This document shows positions 15,936 to 26,800 of a stretch of DNA of 32,882 nucleotides, piece by piece. The stretch's first letter is position 1. Each line of letters opens with the position of its first letter. Location of the stretch: the NCBI GenBank assembly GCA_003331365.1, contig QOQC01000014.1, forward strand, positions 1-32,882, read 5' to 3'. The notes under the pieces are model-generated. The model saw only the letters and a program-made list of their open reading frames with translations. It made no database searches and had not been told where the DNA came from. This DNA comes from Flavobacteriales bacterium (GTDB taxonomy: Bacteria > Bacteroidota > Bacteroidia > Flavobacteriales_D > Crocinitomicaceae). A program made the position numbers and the translations under genes.

Positions 15936-16574
15936 TTATTTTTTATATTTATTTTTCTTGGATTTGTAATTGGATCTGTTAGACTTATTTGACTTAGAAA
16001 ATTTCTTATTCAGTCCCATCGTGCGAAGTAATTGATTCGTACCCACAAGTTCCTCGGGATTCTCAATTGAAAGATCTCCATTAGATAACTCATTCAAGTT
16101 TTCGGCAATCACATGGTTTTCAACGGCTCCATTATTGTGAACCAAATATTGTTTTTTCATAAAATTAGCCATGGCCATCTTAAATGAATCCTTTGCCTCT
16201 GGATCATCGATTTCTTTGGCAGATTTCAACAATTTCTCCGTGTACTTACCGTAATGCCCATATTTTATATGCCCCATTGGATATATCATTAGCTCAGGCT
16301 TTTCGTTCAAGACCTCTTCTTTGGGAATTTCATAAGGTGAATCAACATCCAATTTGAAATCAGACATCACAAACAAATGCGTCCATAATTTATGACGAAA
16401 ATCATCAACATCTCTCAAATGGGGATTTAATTGTCCCATTACTTCAATTATGGCCTGTGCCGCTCTATTTCTCTCTGTACGGTCTTTAATTTCCATGGCA
16501 TGTGAAATCATATTCTGCACATTTCTACCATATTCAGGAAGAATTAGCTTTTCTCTTGTCGTATTATATTCCAT
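15936..16574 (-). CDS. DUF4290 domain protein
   Basis: The 212-residue protein matches DUF4290, a Bacteroidota family commonly found beside murA. It is mostly helical with YNTTREKLILPEYGRNVQNM at the N terminus and a conserved middle including HKLWTHLFVMSDF and YPMGHIKYGHYGKY. The last 25 residues are a low-complexity Lys/Ser/Asn tail (SKSNKSNRSNYKSKKNK). No catalytic motif is clear and the function is unknown. It has no signal peptide and should be cytosolic. It is 3 bases from purL on one side and 3 bases from murA on the other, which ties it to cell-wall precursor synthesis by position only. Confidence 0.9.
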   Translation of the reverse strand: MEYNTTREKLILPEYGRNVQNMISHAMEIKDRTERNRAAQAIIEVMGQLNPHLRDVDDFRHKLWTHLFVMSDFKLDVDSPYEIPKEEVLNEKPELMIYPMGHIKYGHYGKYTEKLLKSAKEIDDPEAKDSFKMAMANFMKKQYLVHNNGAVENHVIAENLNELSNGDLSIENPEELVGTNQLLRTMGLNKKFSKSNKSNRSNYKSKKNKYKK

Positions 16575-16577
16575 AAA

Positions 16578-18815
16578 TTAGTTTTCTAAGATTCTACCTA
16601 AAGCATTTTCAAAGATATCTTTAGCCTCATCTACAAAGCCAAAATGTTCATCATCCACAACCATCTTTCCTTTCGTTACATGTCCAAGTAATGTCAAGTT
16701 AACTTTAGATGAAATCATGTACTCCAAAAACTCATCCTCTTCGTCCTCTGAAACGGTAACAACTACCCTTCCTTGACCTTCACCAAACAGAAACGCGTCT
16801 TCTCGTATTTCAGAATCGGTAACGATATCAAAACCTAAATTACGATTTAAAGACATCTCTACCAAAGTTACATAAAGTCCTCCATCCGAAACATCATGAG
16901 CGGCATTTATTAAATCACTATTAATGAGCGTTTTAATGACTTCTTGCATTTTGAATTCTTCTTCTAAGTCGAAATATGGCGCAGAAGATGCTTTAACACC
17001 ATGATAATTTGCAAGGTATTCAGATGAAGAAATATCCTCCTTGTATTCTCCAATAAGGAAGATCAAATCACCTTTAGTTTTAAAATCCAATGACATCAGT
17101 TTATTCTTATCCTCCAAAATACCAATCATACCAATTGTTGGTGTTGGATGAACAGGAATTTCAACTCCATCAGTTACTGATTGGTTATAAAAAGACACAT
17201 TTCCTCCTGTAACCGGTGTTTTAAATTTGAGACATGCAGCGGACATTCCTTTGATTGCTCCAACAAATTGCCAGTATGATTCAGGGTTATAAGGGTTTCC
17301 AAAATTCAAACAATTTGTAATCGCGCTAGGTTCTCCTCCAGAACAAACGATATTACGTGAGGCTTCGGAAACAGCTATCATTGTTCCTACCTCGGGATCT
17401 GCGTTCACATATCTAGAATTACAGTCAACTGTCATTGCCAAACCTTTATTCGAACCTTTAATGTTGACCACTCCTGCATCTGACGGAACATTGGTAGTCA
17501 TTGTTCTGGTTCCAACCATTGAATCGTATTGCTCATATACCCATTTCTTTGAAGCAATATTCGGCATTGCAAGTAAAGCATGAGCTACTTCTTTTAATGA
17601 AGTTGGCATTTCGATGGAGTCGATATTAAACTTTTTAAACTCTTGATAGTAAGCTGGCTCTGAATACTCCCTTTCATATTGAGGAGCGCCTCCTCCGAGA
17701 ACCAATGACTCAGCAGGAACATCCCCCACAAGCTCTCCTCCCATGTAATACCTAATTCTTTTGGTATCTGTCACAACGCCAATTTCTTCCGCGTGAAGAT
17801 CCCATTTGGTAAATATTTCCTTGACAATATCTTCTTTTCCTTTGTGAACAACAACCAACATTCTCTCTTGAGATTCAGACAATAGAATTTCATATGGCAA
17901 CATATTGTCTTGTCTTGTTGGAACATGGTCCAAATTAATCTCCATACCCACATCTCCTGCCGCACTCATTTCACATGTCGAGCAAGTGATTCCTGCTGCC
18001 CCCATATCCTGCATTCCAACAATAGCATCAGTTTTGGATAATTCCATTGTGGCTTCTAGCAAAAGCTTTTCCATAAAAGGATCCCCAACCTGAACAGAAG
18101 GCAAATCAGAAGCTGAATCTTCAGTGATGTCTTTTGAAGCAAATGCTGCTCCTGCAATCCCATCTTTTCCAGTGGAAGAACCAACTATAAAAACCGGATT
18201 ACCTGGCCCTTTTGCTGTCGCTGAAATCATATTATTTATATCGATTGTACCAGCCGAAAAAGCATTGACAAGTGGATTTGTATTGTAAGAATCATCAAAA
18301 GCAACCTCTCCTCCAACAATTGGAATACCAAAAGCATTACCATAGTCACCAATTCCTTTAACTACACCTTTAACCAACCATTTGGTTCTGTCTTTTTCAA
18401 TATTTCCAAAACGCAATGAATTTAACTGTGCAATTGGTCTAGCACCCATAGTAAATATGTCTCGATTAATTCCACCTACACCAGTAGCTGCTCCCTGATA
18501 TGGCTCGAGTGCACTTGGATGGTTGTGAGATTCAATTTTAAACACACATCCCATACCATCACCAATGTCAACGAGACCGGCATTTTCTTCTCCTGCTTTA
18601 ACCAACATGTGAGGACCATCCTTAGGTAAGGTTTTTAACCAAAGTATTGAGTTTTTGTAGGAACAATGTTCAGACCACATGACAGAATATATTGCTGTTT
18701 CTGTAAAATTAGGGGTCCGTCCAAGAATATCTTTAATCATCTCAAATTCATCGGCTCGCAAACCTAAATCAATCGCTTGTTCAATAGTGGCCTCTACTTG
18801 CTGCGTATCATTCAT
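16578..18815 (-). CDS. purL: Phosphoribosylformylglycinamidine synthase, PurL subunit (small type)
   Basis: The 745-residue protein is the small, Bacillus-type PurL, which makes FGAM from FGAR with ATP and ammonia in purine synthesis. It lacks the N-terminal PurS-like and C-terminal glutaminase domains of the large 1200-1300-residue form, so purS and purQ should exist elsewhere. Typical blocks are [10 protein letters not shown] near the start, [70 protein letters not shown] and [10 protein letters not shown]. It heads a four-gene operon (3-base gap to the DUF4290 gene) and is divergent from lpd. Confidence 0.96.
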   Translation of the reverse strand: MNDTQQVEATIEQAIDLGLRADEFEMIKDILGRTPNFTETAIYSVMWSEHCSYKNSILWLKTLPKDGPHMLVKAGEENAGLVDIGDGMGCVFKIESHNHPSALEPYQGAATGVGGINRDIFTMGARPIAQLNSLRFGNIEKDRTKWLVKGVVKGIGDYGNAFGIPIVGGEVAFDDSYNTNPLVNAFSAGTIDINNMISATAKGPGNPVFIVGSSTGKDGIAGAAFASKDITEDSASDLPSVQVGDPFMEKLLLEATMELSKTDAIVGMQDMGAAGITCSTCEMSAAGDVGMEINLDHVPTRQDNMLPYEILLSESQERMLVVVHKGKEDIVKEIFTKWDLHAEEIGVVTDTKRIRYYMGGELVGDVPAESLVLGGGAPQYEREYSEPAYYQEFKKFNIDSIEMPTSLKEVAHALLAMPNIASKKWVYEQYDSMVGTRTMTTNVPSDAGVVNIKGSNKGLAMTVDCNSRYVNADPEVGTMIAVSEASRNIVCSGGEPSAITNCLNFGNPYNPESYWQFVGAIKGMSAACLKFKTPVTGGNVSFYNQSVTDGVEIPVHPTPTIGMIGILEDKNKLMSLDFKTKGDLIFLIGEYKEDISSSEYLANYHGVKASSAPYFDLEEEFKMQEVIKTLINSDLINAAHDVSDGGLYVTLVEMSLNRNLGFDIVTDSEIREDAFLFGEGQGRVVVTVSEDEEDEFLEYMISSKVNLTLLGHVTKGKMVVDDEHFGFVDEAKDIFENALGRILEN

Positions 18816-18834
18816 TTAATATCATTTTATCGAA

Positions 18835-18842
18835 CAAAAATA
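18835..18842 (-). promoter_or_regulatory. -7 promoter element of the purL operon
   Basis: The minus strand reads TATTTTTG, matching TAnnTTTG, 19 bases before the purL ATG. It would drive purL, DUF4290, murA and tlpA. Confidence 0.55.
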
Positions 18843-18946
18843 ACGATAATAAGGGGATAACTATCGATTAAAAGAGAATAAAATCGAAGCACTTATTTAA
18901 GACAAATCCACTCTTCTCAATTAGACTTAATTATCATTATTTTCAG

Positions 18947-18954
18947 TACTTTTG
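18947..18954 (+). promoter_or_regulatory. -7 promoter element of lpd
   Basis: TACTTTTG matches TAnnTTTG and lies 19 bases before the lpd ATG, mirroring the purL element at the other end of this gap of about 160 bases. No clear -33 TTG is present. Confidence 0.55.
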
Positions 18955-18973
18955 TTTCCTAAAATATTTGAAT

Positions 18974-20365
18974 ATGAGTTATGATATTATTGTAGTAGGC
19001 AGTGGGCCAGGTGGATATGTAACAGCTATTAGAGCATCACAGCTTGGAATGAAGACTGCTGTTGTTGAGAGAGAATCTTTGGGAGGTATTTGCCTCAATT
19101 GGGGTTGTATTCCAACAAAAGCTTTATTGAAATCTGCTAATGTTTTTGAATATTTAAGTCATGCATCGGATTATGGTATTTCTGTAAAAGAAGCAAAAGC
19201 TGACTTTGGAGGAATGATTAAAAGAAGTCGTGATGTGGCAGATGGTATGAGCAATGGTATTAAGTTTTTAATGAAAAAAAATAAAATAGACGTTCTAAGT
19301 GGTACTGGTGTCCTCAAAGCTTCAAAAACGGTTACTGTTACTGATAAGGATGGAAAGTCTGCAGATTACACTGCAAGTAAAGGTATCATAATAGCCACTG
19401 GAGCAAGATCAAGAGCGCTCCCTAACCTTCCTCAAGATGGCAAGAAAATTTTTGGTTATCGACAAGCAATGACTCTAGAGAAACAACCGAAAAAAATGGT
19501 AGTTGTGGGTTCAGGAGCAATTGGAGTTGAGTTCGCTTACTTTTATAACGCTATTGGAACAGAAGTCACAATTGTTGAATACATGCCAAATATTGTTCCT
19601 GTTGAAGATAATGATGTATCTAAACAGTTAGAGAAATCATTCAAAAAAGCGGGTCTAAAAATTATGACCAATTCATCCGTTGAATCTGTTGACATAAAGG
19701 GCAAAGGTTGTGTGGTTCATGTCAAAACGGAAAAAGGGGAAGAAAAAATTGAATGTGACGTTGTTCTCTCTGCTGTTGGAATCCAAGCAAATATTGAAAA
19801 TATTGGACTCGAAGAACTTGGAATAGTTGTAGATAACGGAAAAATTTTGGTTAATGATTTCTACCAAACAAATCTTCCTGGGTATTATGCGATTGGAGAC
19901 GTGGTTCCTGGCCCTGCTCTGGCTCATGTAGCCTCAGCAGAAGGAATCGTTTGCGTTGAGAAAATAGCAGGTCATCATCCGGAGCCTATCGATTATGGTA
20001 ATATTCCAGGATGTACCTACTGCTCCCCAGAAATTGCCTCTGTGGGCATGACTGAAAAAGCAGCAAAAGACAAAGGATTGGATATAAAAATCGGGAAATT
20101 TCCATTTTCTGCTTCTGGAAAAGCCAGCGCTGCTGGTGCAAAAGATGGATTTGTTAAACTCATATTTGATGCAAAATACGGCGAACTACTTGGAGGACAT
20201 ATGATTGGAGCGAATGTAACCGAAATGATTGCGGAAATCGTTGCCATTAGAAAATTGGAAACAACGGGTGAAGACTTAATTAAAACCATTCACCCTCATC
20301 CGACAATGTCTGAGGCTGTTATGGAAGCTGCGGCTGCAGCTTACGATGAGGTAATTCACCTTTAA
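18974..20365 (+). CDS. lpd: Dihydrolipoyl dehydrogenase
   Basis: The 463-residue flavoprotein reoxidises dihydrolipoamide of 2-oxoacid dehydrogenase complexes or the glycine cleavage H protein, with NAD as acceptor. The FAD site is VVGSGPGGY (7-15), the redox disulfide is GGICLNWGCIPTKA (Cys40, Cys45), the NAD site is VVGSGAIGVEFAY, and the second FAD motif is YAIGDVVPG. The dimerisation domain ends with HPHPTMSEAVMEAA, which carries the catalytic His/Glu. I chose the ATG at 18974 over a TTG two codons upstream. No E1 or E2 gene is adjacent, so the complex it serves cannot be told. gcvT elsewhere in the window makes the glycine cleavage system one possible user. Confidence 0.96.
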   Translation: MSYDIIVVGSGPGGYVTAIRASQLGMKTAVVERESLGGICLNWGCIPTKALLKSANVFEYLSHASDYGISVKEAKADFGGMIKRSRDVADGMSNGIKFLMKKNKIDVLSGTGVLKASKTVTVTDKDGKSADYTASKGIIIATGARSRALPNLPQDGKKIFGYRQAMTLEKQPKKMVVVGSGAIGVEFAYFYNAIGTEVTIVEYMPNIVPVEDNDVSKQLEKSFKKAGLKIMTNSSVESVDIKGKGCVVHVKTEKGEEKIECDVVLSAVGIQANIENIGLEELGIVVDNGKILVNDFYQTNLPGYYAIGDVVPGPALAHVASAEGIVCVEKIAGHHPEPIDYGNIPGCTYCSPEIASVGMTEKAAKDKGLDIKIGKFPFSASGKASAAGAKDGFVKLIFDAKYGELLGGHMIGANVTEMIAEIVAIRKLETTGEDLIKTIHPHPTMSEAVMEAAAAAYDEVIHL

Positions 20366-20402
20366 TATAACACTGAGATACTAAATTTAGAAGGGTAGAC
20401 GT

Positions 20403-20966
20403 TCAACGAGCGTACTGCAGCATTACTATTGTAAATAAGTCAAATATAGACTGCAAAATCCATAAATATCGAAAAGGATTGCGCTGGTCTGACCTCCATA
20501 ATTGAAAAGCTACAATTGCAGGTGCCAAAGGGCTTATCCAAAAAAAGTCTTCCGTCATCCCAATCATGACAAACAAGCTGAAAGCTAAAATGATTAAAAA
20601 AGAAAATTTCAGATTTCGCTGAAATCTCCAAAAGATTAAAGTCGCAATTAATAGTAGTTTGGACACAAGTTTTAGTAAATCAACAATTAAGAAATCATCT
20701 AATTGATTCAGGTGAGGTGAGCTTAACACTGTCCCTAAAAAAAGTGTATTGCAGAAAACCTGAAGTAATGCAGCAAAAAAATAAACCCAGATGTAGCCTT
20801 TTATTGCGTTTCTATTCCAAAACAAAAATTGGACAAAAACAGCAAAGAATATGAGGTCAAATAATGGAAATGGAATCAAAAAAAAAGAAGCGTCAAGAAA
20901 TATTCCTAGGGCATACAACAATACCGTCAATATTGCGACAGAAATCAATTTTCCCTCTCTAATCAT
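20403..20966 (-). CDS. Polytopic membrane protein of unknown function
   Basis: The 187-residue protein is almost wholly hydrophobic, with about six membrane segments separated by short charged loops (for example RNAIKGY, SDQRNPFRY). I recognise no family motif. It starts at the ATG at 20966, which overlaps the end of map by 8 bases, so translation is probably coupled to map. A GTG one codon earlier is possible. Its 3' end faces lpd across 37 bases, the widest convergent gap in the window. Confidence 0.75.
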   Translation of the reverse strand: MIREGKLISVAILTVLLYALGIFLDASFFLIPFPLFDLIFFAVFVQFLFWNRNAIKGYIWVYFFAALLQVFCNTLFLGTVLSSPHLNQLDDFLIVDLLKLVSKLLLIATLIFWRFQRNLKFSFLIILAFSLFVMIGMTEDFFWISPLAPAIVAFQLWRSDQRNPFRYLWILQSIFDLFTIVMLQYAR

Positions 20967-21738
20967 CACTTCCTATAACATCATAGATGAAATCAAAAGT
21001 TGATAAAATATCAGGGGTTCCATCTACAATCGCAATATCGTGTTCGTAATGTGCACTAGGCCTACCATCTGCCGTCACAATTGTCCATTCATCATCCAAA
21101 GTCACTACTTTTTCAGTACCCATATTAATCATAGGTTCAATAGCGATGGTAAGACCATTTAAAAGTTTTTTACCCCTACCCCTTCTGCCATAATTAGGCA
21201 CCTGTGGCTCTTCGTGCAATGACTTACCTAAACCATGTCCAACGAGATCTCGCACCACCCCATATCCATGAGACTCGGCATGCTGCTGAATCGCCCATCC
21301 AATATCTTCTAGGCGATTTGAAACCGTACATTGCTCAATTCCTTTATACAAACATTCCTTAGTTACTTTTAGCAGCTTCTTTACGTCGGCAGATACCTTA
21401 CCAATTTGGAATGTATACGCATGGTCACCATAATACCCTTTATATACAGCCCCACAATCCACAGAAACAATATCTCCTTCTTCCAGCGGTTTGTCTGTGG
21501 GCAATCCATGAACAACCTGCTCATTTACAGATACGAGAAGCGTACTTGGGCATCCATATAAACCCAAAAATCCAGGAGTAGCATCTTGAGAAAGAATATA
21601 ATCATATGCCATTTTATCAAGCTCCTTAGGTGTAACTCCCTCTTTCATATGCTTTGCAATCAAGCCAAGTGTTCTGCTCACTACTTGAGCGGCATCTCGC
21701 ATAATGGCTATTTCTTCTTTCGTCTTGTATAAAATCAT
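20959..21738 (-). CDS. map: Methionine aminopeptidase, type I
   Basis: The 259-residue enzyme removes the initiator Met from new proteins. The metal ligands of the pita-bread fold are visible: Asp in VSVDCGAVYKG, Asp in YYGDHAYTF, His in VGHGLGKSLHEEP, Glu in IEPMINMG and Glu in HYEHDIAIV. The ORF is open 10 codons further upstream with two more ATGs. I chose the ATG at 21738 because family members begin with a short strand directly before KTKEEIAIMR. The promoter element at 21766-21773 also leaves room for a leader only before this start. The downstream membrane-protein gene overlaps its stop. Confidence 0.94.
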   Translation of the reverse strand: MILYKTKEEIAIMRDAAQVVSRTLGLIAKHMKEGVTPKELDKMAYDYILSQDATPGFLGLYGCPSTLLVSVNEQVVHGLPTDKPLEEGDIVSVDCGAVYKGYYGDHAYTFQIGKVSADVKKLLKVTKECLYKGIEQCTVSNRLEDIGWAIQQHAESHGYGVVRDLVGHGLGKSLHEEPQVPNYGRRGRGKKLLNGLTIAIEPMINMGTEKVVTLDDEWTIVTADGRPSAHYEHDIAIVDGTPDILSTFDFIYDVIGSDD

Positions 21739-21765
21739 CTTTCTACTAAATAATGACATGGGATG

Positions 21766-21773
21766 CAAATTTA
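21766..21773 (-). promoter_or_regulatory. -7 promoter element of map
   Basis: The minus strand reads TAAATTTG, matching TAnnTTTG, 27 bases before the chosen map ATG. The two upstream candidate ATGs would lie at or before the expected transcript start, which helps decide the start. Confidence 0.5.
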
Positions 21774-21795
21774 GACAAATATCAATTGAAGAAAG

Positions 21796-22842
21796 CTATT
21801 TTAAATCATTTAACCATTGAAGCGTATCTACCCCATCGGCATAATCATCTAATGAAGGTTTTTGAGTGAGTCCAAAAGGGATATATTTCTGACCTACAAT
21901 ACACTGGAGATCATCTTTATTGTTATCAATATATTCCTTTAACTCGGATACTGAATCATAAAAATGATAATTAAGCATTCCGAGGGGAGAAAAAAGCTCT
22001 GTTGATTCCTTTAGTAATACGAAATTATTATCCAATAGCTCTACCTGATTCAATAAGTGTACAGCCTTGTTGTAGTCATAGTTATTTCCATACTTCTTAT
22101 TATGTATCACTTCTCCCATGACCACAATTCCTTCAAATATTCGATTCAAATCAAAGTTCCTCGGAAGCAATAAATGAGTTACATTTCTGCACCCTCTGCC
22201 GTAATAATCAAAAATATCATGAGCTAATAATTTGATTTCTTTAAGACTCTCGCCTCCATTAAGAACAGCTAATGAGGTTCTGTTTGATCTAAAAATATGT
22301 GGATATGATGAAAAATACTGTTCAAAATAAGCTGAACTCGAATCGCTCCCTGTGGCAATGACAGCGTCAAAACCACTTATTTTACCTTCAGAAAACTGAA
22401 TACGATTTTTCAATGCTGGCTCAAAAACGAATAAAAACTTAGCCAATGCAGGAAGTAAATATTTATCGTCAGAGCTTAACTTAGCTAATAGCTTATTTCC
22501 AGAAATTAAAACACTTAAAAAATCATGAAAACCGACCAATGGTATATTCCCTGCCATAATTACGGCAATGGTTTTTGGTTTAACCGCGAATTCATACTTA
22601 CCCGTCCATGCAGAGAACTTTTCGGTATCCAATAATTTGCCTAGGTTTAGCAAGGATTTCCTTACCATATCTTCAGTAAACCAACCATTGTAATGCTTCT
22701 GTTTGAGAATAAGCTCATTAAATTGACTGTACTCCTCTTCTGTTACTCCCAAATCAAATCCAGTCCATGCCTTAGATTCACCAAAATGAATCATTAATTT
22801 TCCAAGCTGATTAAAAGCAATTTGTATTTGTTCTTTTTTCAC
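21796..22842 (-). CDS. LuxC-like acyl-CoA reductase
   Basis: The 348-residue protein resembles the acyl-CoA reductase family that includes LuxC, which reduces an acyl-CoA or acyl-enzyme to an aldehyde with NADPH. It has an aldehyde-dehydrogenase-like fold: a nucleotide-binding stretch (IAVIMAGNIPLVGFHDF, about 92-108), VIATGSDSSS, and the catalytic cysteine in YGRGCRNVTHLLLP (Cys218). It is shorter than LuxC (about 480). The start is GTG at 22842, only 4 bases after its -7 element; the next ATG (22794, Met17) would give a shortened protein. It is divergent from a ferredoxin gene, an arrangement I recall as common in Bacteroidota. The physiological acyl group is not known. Confidence 0.86.
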   Translation of the reverse strand: MKKEQIQIAFNQLGKLMIHFGESKAWTGFDLGVTEEEYSQFNELILKQKHYNGWFTEDMVRKSLLNLGKLLDTEKFSAWTGKYEFAVKPKTIAVIMAGNIPLVGFHDFLSVLISGNKLLAKLSSDDKYLLPALAKFLFVFEPALKNRIQFSEGKISGFDAVIATGSDSSSAYFEQYFSSYPHIFRSNRTSLAVLNGGESLKEIKLLAHDIFDYYGRGCRNVTHLLLPRNFDLNRIFEGIVVMGEVIHNKKYGNNYDYNKAVHLLNQVELLDNNFVLLKESTELFSPLGMLNYHFYDSVSELKEYIDNNKDDLQCIVGQKYIPFGLTQKPSLDDYADGVDTLQWLNDLK

Positions 22843-22846
22843 GCCA

Positions 22847-22854
22847 CAAATATA
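22847..22854 (-). promoter_or_regulatory. -7 promoter element of the acyl-CoA reductase gene
   Basis: The minus strand reads TATATTTG, matching TAnnTTTG. Only 4 bases separate it from the GTG start, so transcripts would begin at or beside the start codon (leaderless) or the true start is further in. Confidence 0.5.
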
Positions 22855-22858
22855 CTAA

Positions 22859-23275
<417 letters not shown>

Positions 23276-23278
23276 TAA

Positions 23279-23800
23279 TTAGATGGGTTGTGCCTCTGAT
23301 AATGTGATCTCTATAAAAGATGCACCCACTCCTTGAGGACTGTAGTTGGCGTCGTGCATTGCGTATCCCTCACTCTTATAAATTAATGTCATAATTTCAC
23401 TTTTTAATCTACCCTCGCCTATACCATGAATGATGAGCACTTTCGTTTTTCTCTTGGCTAAATTCTGGTTGATAAACTCTCTGAATCGTTTAATCTGATA
23501 ATTTAATTTATCATAAGAGCTGTACCGAACATCATCTTCAATTAAGGCTTCAAAATGTAAATCAATAGAAGGAATTCGATTTAAGTCTCTTTTTTTTCGA
23601 ACAGGATTGAATTCATCGTCATCTTTAATAACAATTCTACTGCTATCTATCGGTTTGGTTTTTACAATTAAAGATATTGGAACCTCTCTATCAAAACCAT
23701 GCTCATCTTCTACCTTTACTTTGGTATCGCTTATTTCTAATATAATATAGCTTCCGGTTTCTTTAAGAATTGAAACCCTTTCTCCAATTGTAAATTTCAT
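23279..23800 (-). CDS. Smr-domain protein
   Basis: The 173-residue protein has an N-terminal SH3-like or KOW-like strand-rich part (about 1-50, MKFTIGERVSILKETGSY) and a C-terminal Smr domain (about 78-170) with its two marker motifs, IDLHFEAL and VLIIHGIGEGRLKSEI. Smr domains are found as a tail of MutS2 and as free proteins, and known ones act as nucleases or RNA binders, for example on collided ribosomes. Which applies here is not clear. It begins 10 bases after the icmF stop, so it is probably on the icmF transcript. It converges on the ferredoxin gene with a 3-base gap. Confidence 0.9.
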   Translation of the reverse strand: MKFTIGERVSILKETGSYIILEISDTKVKVEDEHGFDREVPISLIVKTKPIDSSRIVIKDDDEFNPVRKKRDLNRIPSIDLHFEALIEDDVRYSSYDKLNYQIKRFREFINQNLAKRKTKVLIIHGIGEGRLKSEIMTLIYKSEGYAMHDANYSPQGVGASFIEITLSEAQPI

Positions 23801-23810
23801 TCAGGTAGTT

Positions 23811-26800
23811 TTACATGTTGCGACGATACTGACCACCCACTTCAAATAAAGCATTAGTCACCTGACCTAAAGAGGCCACTTTACATGTCTCCATGAGCTC
23901 CTCAAAGATATTCTGATTATTCACAGCAGCATCTTGGATAGCTTTAAGACCCTCTACTACTTCTTTTTGATTCCCTTTATTTAAATGACCAAGCATTGAA
24001 ATCTGAAACTTCTTCTCCTCTTCAGTAGCCCTTATAACTTCTTTAGGAAGTATAGTTGGAGATCCTTTTGAACTCAAAAATGTATTGACTCCAATTATTG
24101 GGAAATCTCCTGTATGCTTCAGGGTTTCATAATATAAAGATTCCTCTTGAATTTTAGACCTTTGGTACATCGTCTCCATTGCGCCAAGAACTCCACCTCT
24201 TTCCGTGATTCTATCAAATTCAATAAGGACAGCCTCTTCTACAAGATTTGTGAGGTCTTCAATAATGAAAGAGCCTTGTAATGGATTTTCATTTTTTGCC
24301 AAACCTAGCTCTCTATTGATAATCAACTGTATGGCCATTGCGCGACGAACAGATTCTTCCGTTGGTGTAGTAATTGCCTCATCATACGCATTGGTATGTA
24401 AAGAATTACAATTGTCGTATATCGCATACAAAGCCTGCAAGGTGGTACGAATATCATTGAAGTCTATTTCCTGCGCATGCAACGAACGACCAGAGGTCTG
24501 AATATGATATTTCAACATTTGCGCACGTGCATTTGCCCCATATTTCTTACCAAGTGCTTTGGCCCAAATCCTTCTTGCTACACGACCTATTACGGCATAC
24601 TCGGGATCAATTCCATTCGAGAAAAAGAAAGATAAATTAGGTCCAAAATCATTAATGTTCATCCCTCTACTGAGATAATACTCTACGTAAGTAAATCCAT
24701 TTGCCAAGGTAAAAGCAAGCTGGGTAATTGGATTTGCACCAGCCTCTGCAATATGATATCCCGAAATAGAAACCGAATAAAAATTCCGAACTCCCTTGTC
24801 TATAAAATATTCTTGAACATCTCCCATTAGCCTTAAGGCAAATTCCGTAGAAAATATACATGTATTCTGGGCTTGATCTTCTTTTAAAATGTCTGCTTGA
24901 ACAGTTCCACGAACTTGTTTTAAGGTGCTTGCTTTGATTTGCTTATAAACATCCTCATCAAGGACTTGATCTCCTGTTACGCCTAACAACATGAGTCCTA
25001 ATCCATCATTACCTTCAGGTAATTCACCATTGTATTTTGGTCTTTCAACTCCTTTACTTTTGTAGATCACATTGATCCTTTTTTCAACTTCGGCCTCAAG
25101 GCCATGCTCCTTTATATATTTTTCACAATTCTGATCAATAGCAGCATTCATGAAAAAGGCAAGAAGCATTGGTGCAGGACCATTAATTGTCATCGAAACT
25201 GAGGTTGCTGGATGACTCAAGTCGAATCCTGAATATAATTTTTTAGCATCGTCCAAACAGCAGATGGAAACCCCGGCATTTCCGATTTTTCCGTAAATAT
25301 CGGGTCTCAAATCAGGGTCATTTCCATATAATGTAACAGAATCAAACGCCGTTGACAATCTTTTTGCGGGCATTCCAAGACTCACATAATGGAATCGTTT
25401 ATTTGTTCTTTCTGGACCTCCTTCTCCTGCGAACATTCGTGTAGGGTCCTCTCCTTCCCTTTTGAATGGGAATAATCCAGCAGTATAGGGAAAATCTCCT
25501 GGAAAATTCTCCTGTAGAATCCATTTCAGAATGTCTCCCCAGCTTCTGTAATTTGGAGAAGCTACTTTTGGAATTTGAGAATGAGATAAAGACTCCGTAT
25601 GTGTTTTCATCTTGAGCACTTTATCTCTTACTTTGAATTCGTATATAGGATTTTCGAAAGCCTGTTTTTTATTTTTCCAATTTTGAAGCAACTCCCAATT
25701 CTTAGGATCAAAATTCAGTTTTTCCTTTTCAAATAGCTCCTGAACATTTTTTATCAAACGGTCTTTGTCCTCGATATCTGAATTTTTCAAGCTTTCAATG
25801 GAAGAATCAAGCCCCTGAAGCTTAACAGCTACTTCAACCTGCTCATTGACCCACTTATCGTATGCTCTATTGTTCTCTGATATCTCGGATAGGTATCTTG
25901 TTCGCTCAGGTGGAATTACAAATATCTTTTCAGACATTTCAAGTGTAATTTCAAAAGTTGAAACCAATTTTGAACCTGTTTTTTCAACAATTTGGTCCAT
26001 GATTACCTTATACAAGGAATTCATGCCGGGATCATTAAATTGAGAGGCGATTGTCCCATGAACCGGCATGTCATCAATTTTGGAATCCCACAAATTGTGA
26101 TTTCTCTGGTACTGCTTACGCACATCCCTTAAGGCATCTAAGGCACCACGTTTATCAAACTTGTTTAAGGCGATAACATCCGCAAAATCGAGCATGTCAA
26201 TTTTTTCCAATTGGGTTGCAGCTCCATATTCCGGAGTCATAACGTACAAGGAAACATCAGAATGGTCCAAGATTTCAGTATCAGATTGACCTATTCCTGA
26301 GGTCTCTAAAATAATTAAATCATAAGATGCCACCTTTAAAATAGCTAAAGCATCAGCCACATGCTTTGAAAGTGCCAAGTTTGATTGTCGTGTTGCAAGA
26401 GAACGCATGTAAACCCGGTCATTTTTAATCGAATTCATACGAATTCTATCTCCAAGTAATGCTCCTCCTGTTTTACGCTTAGAAGGGTCAACCGAAACAA
26501 CTGCTATTTGTTTATCACTAAAATCGACTAGAAATCTTCGAACGAGTTCATCAACCAAGGATGACTTTCCTGCACCTCCAGTACCTGTAATTCCTAATAT
26601 AGGTGTATTAATTTTACTTGCCTCCTTTCTTAAGGATTCAATAATGTCTTTATGCTTATCAGAGAAGTTTTCAGCTGCAGAAATCATTCTGGCCAAACCA
26701 GGCACATTTTTTTCCTTTAGGTCATTTATGCTGTAGTCCAGCTTCTCTCCTACAGCAATATCACAGCGCTCCACTAAATCGTTAATCATTCCTTGCAAGC

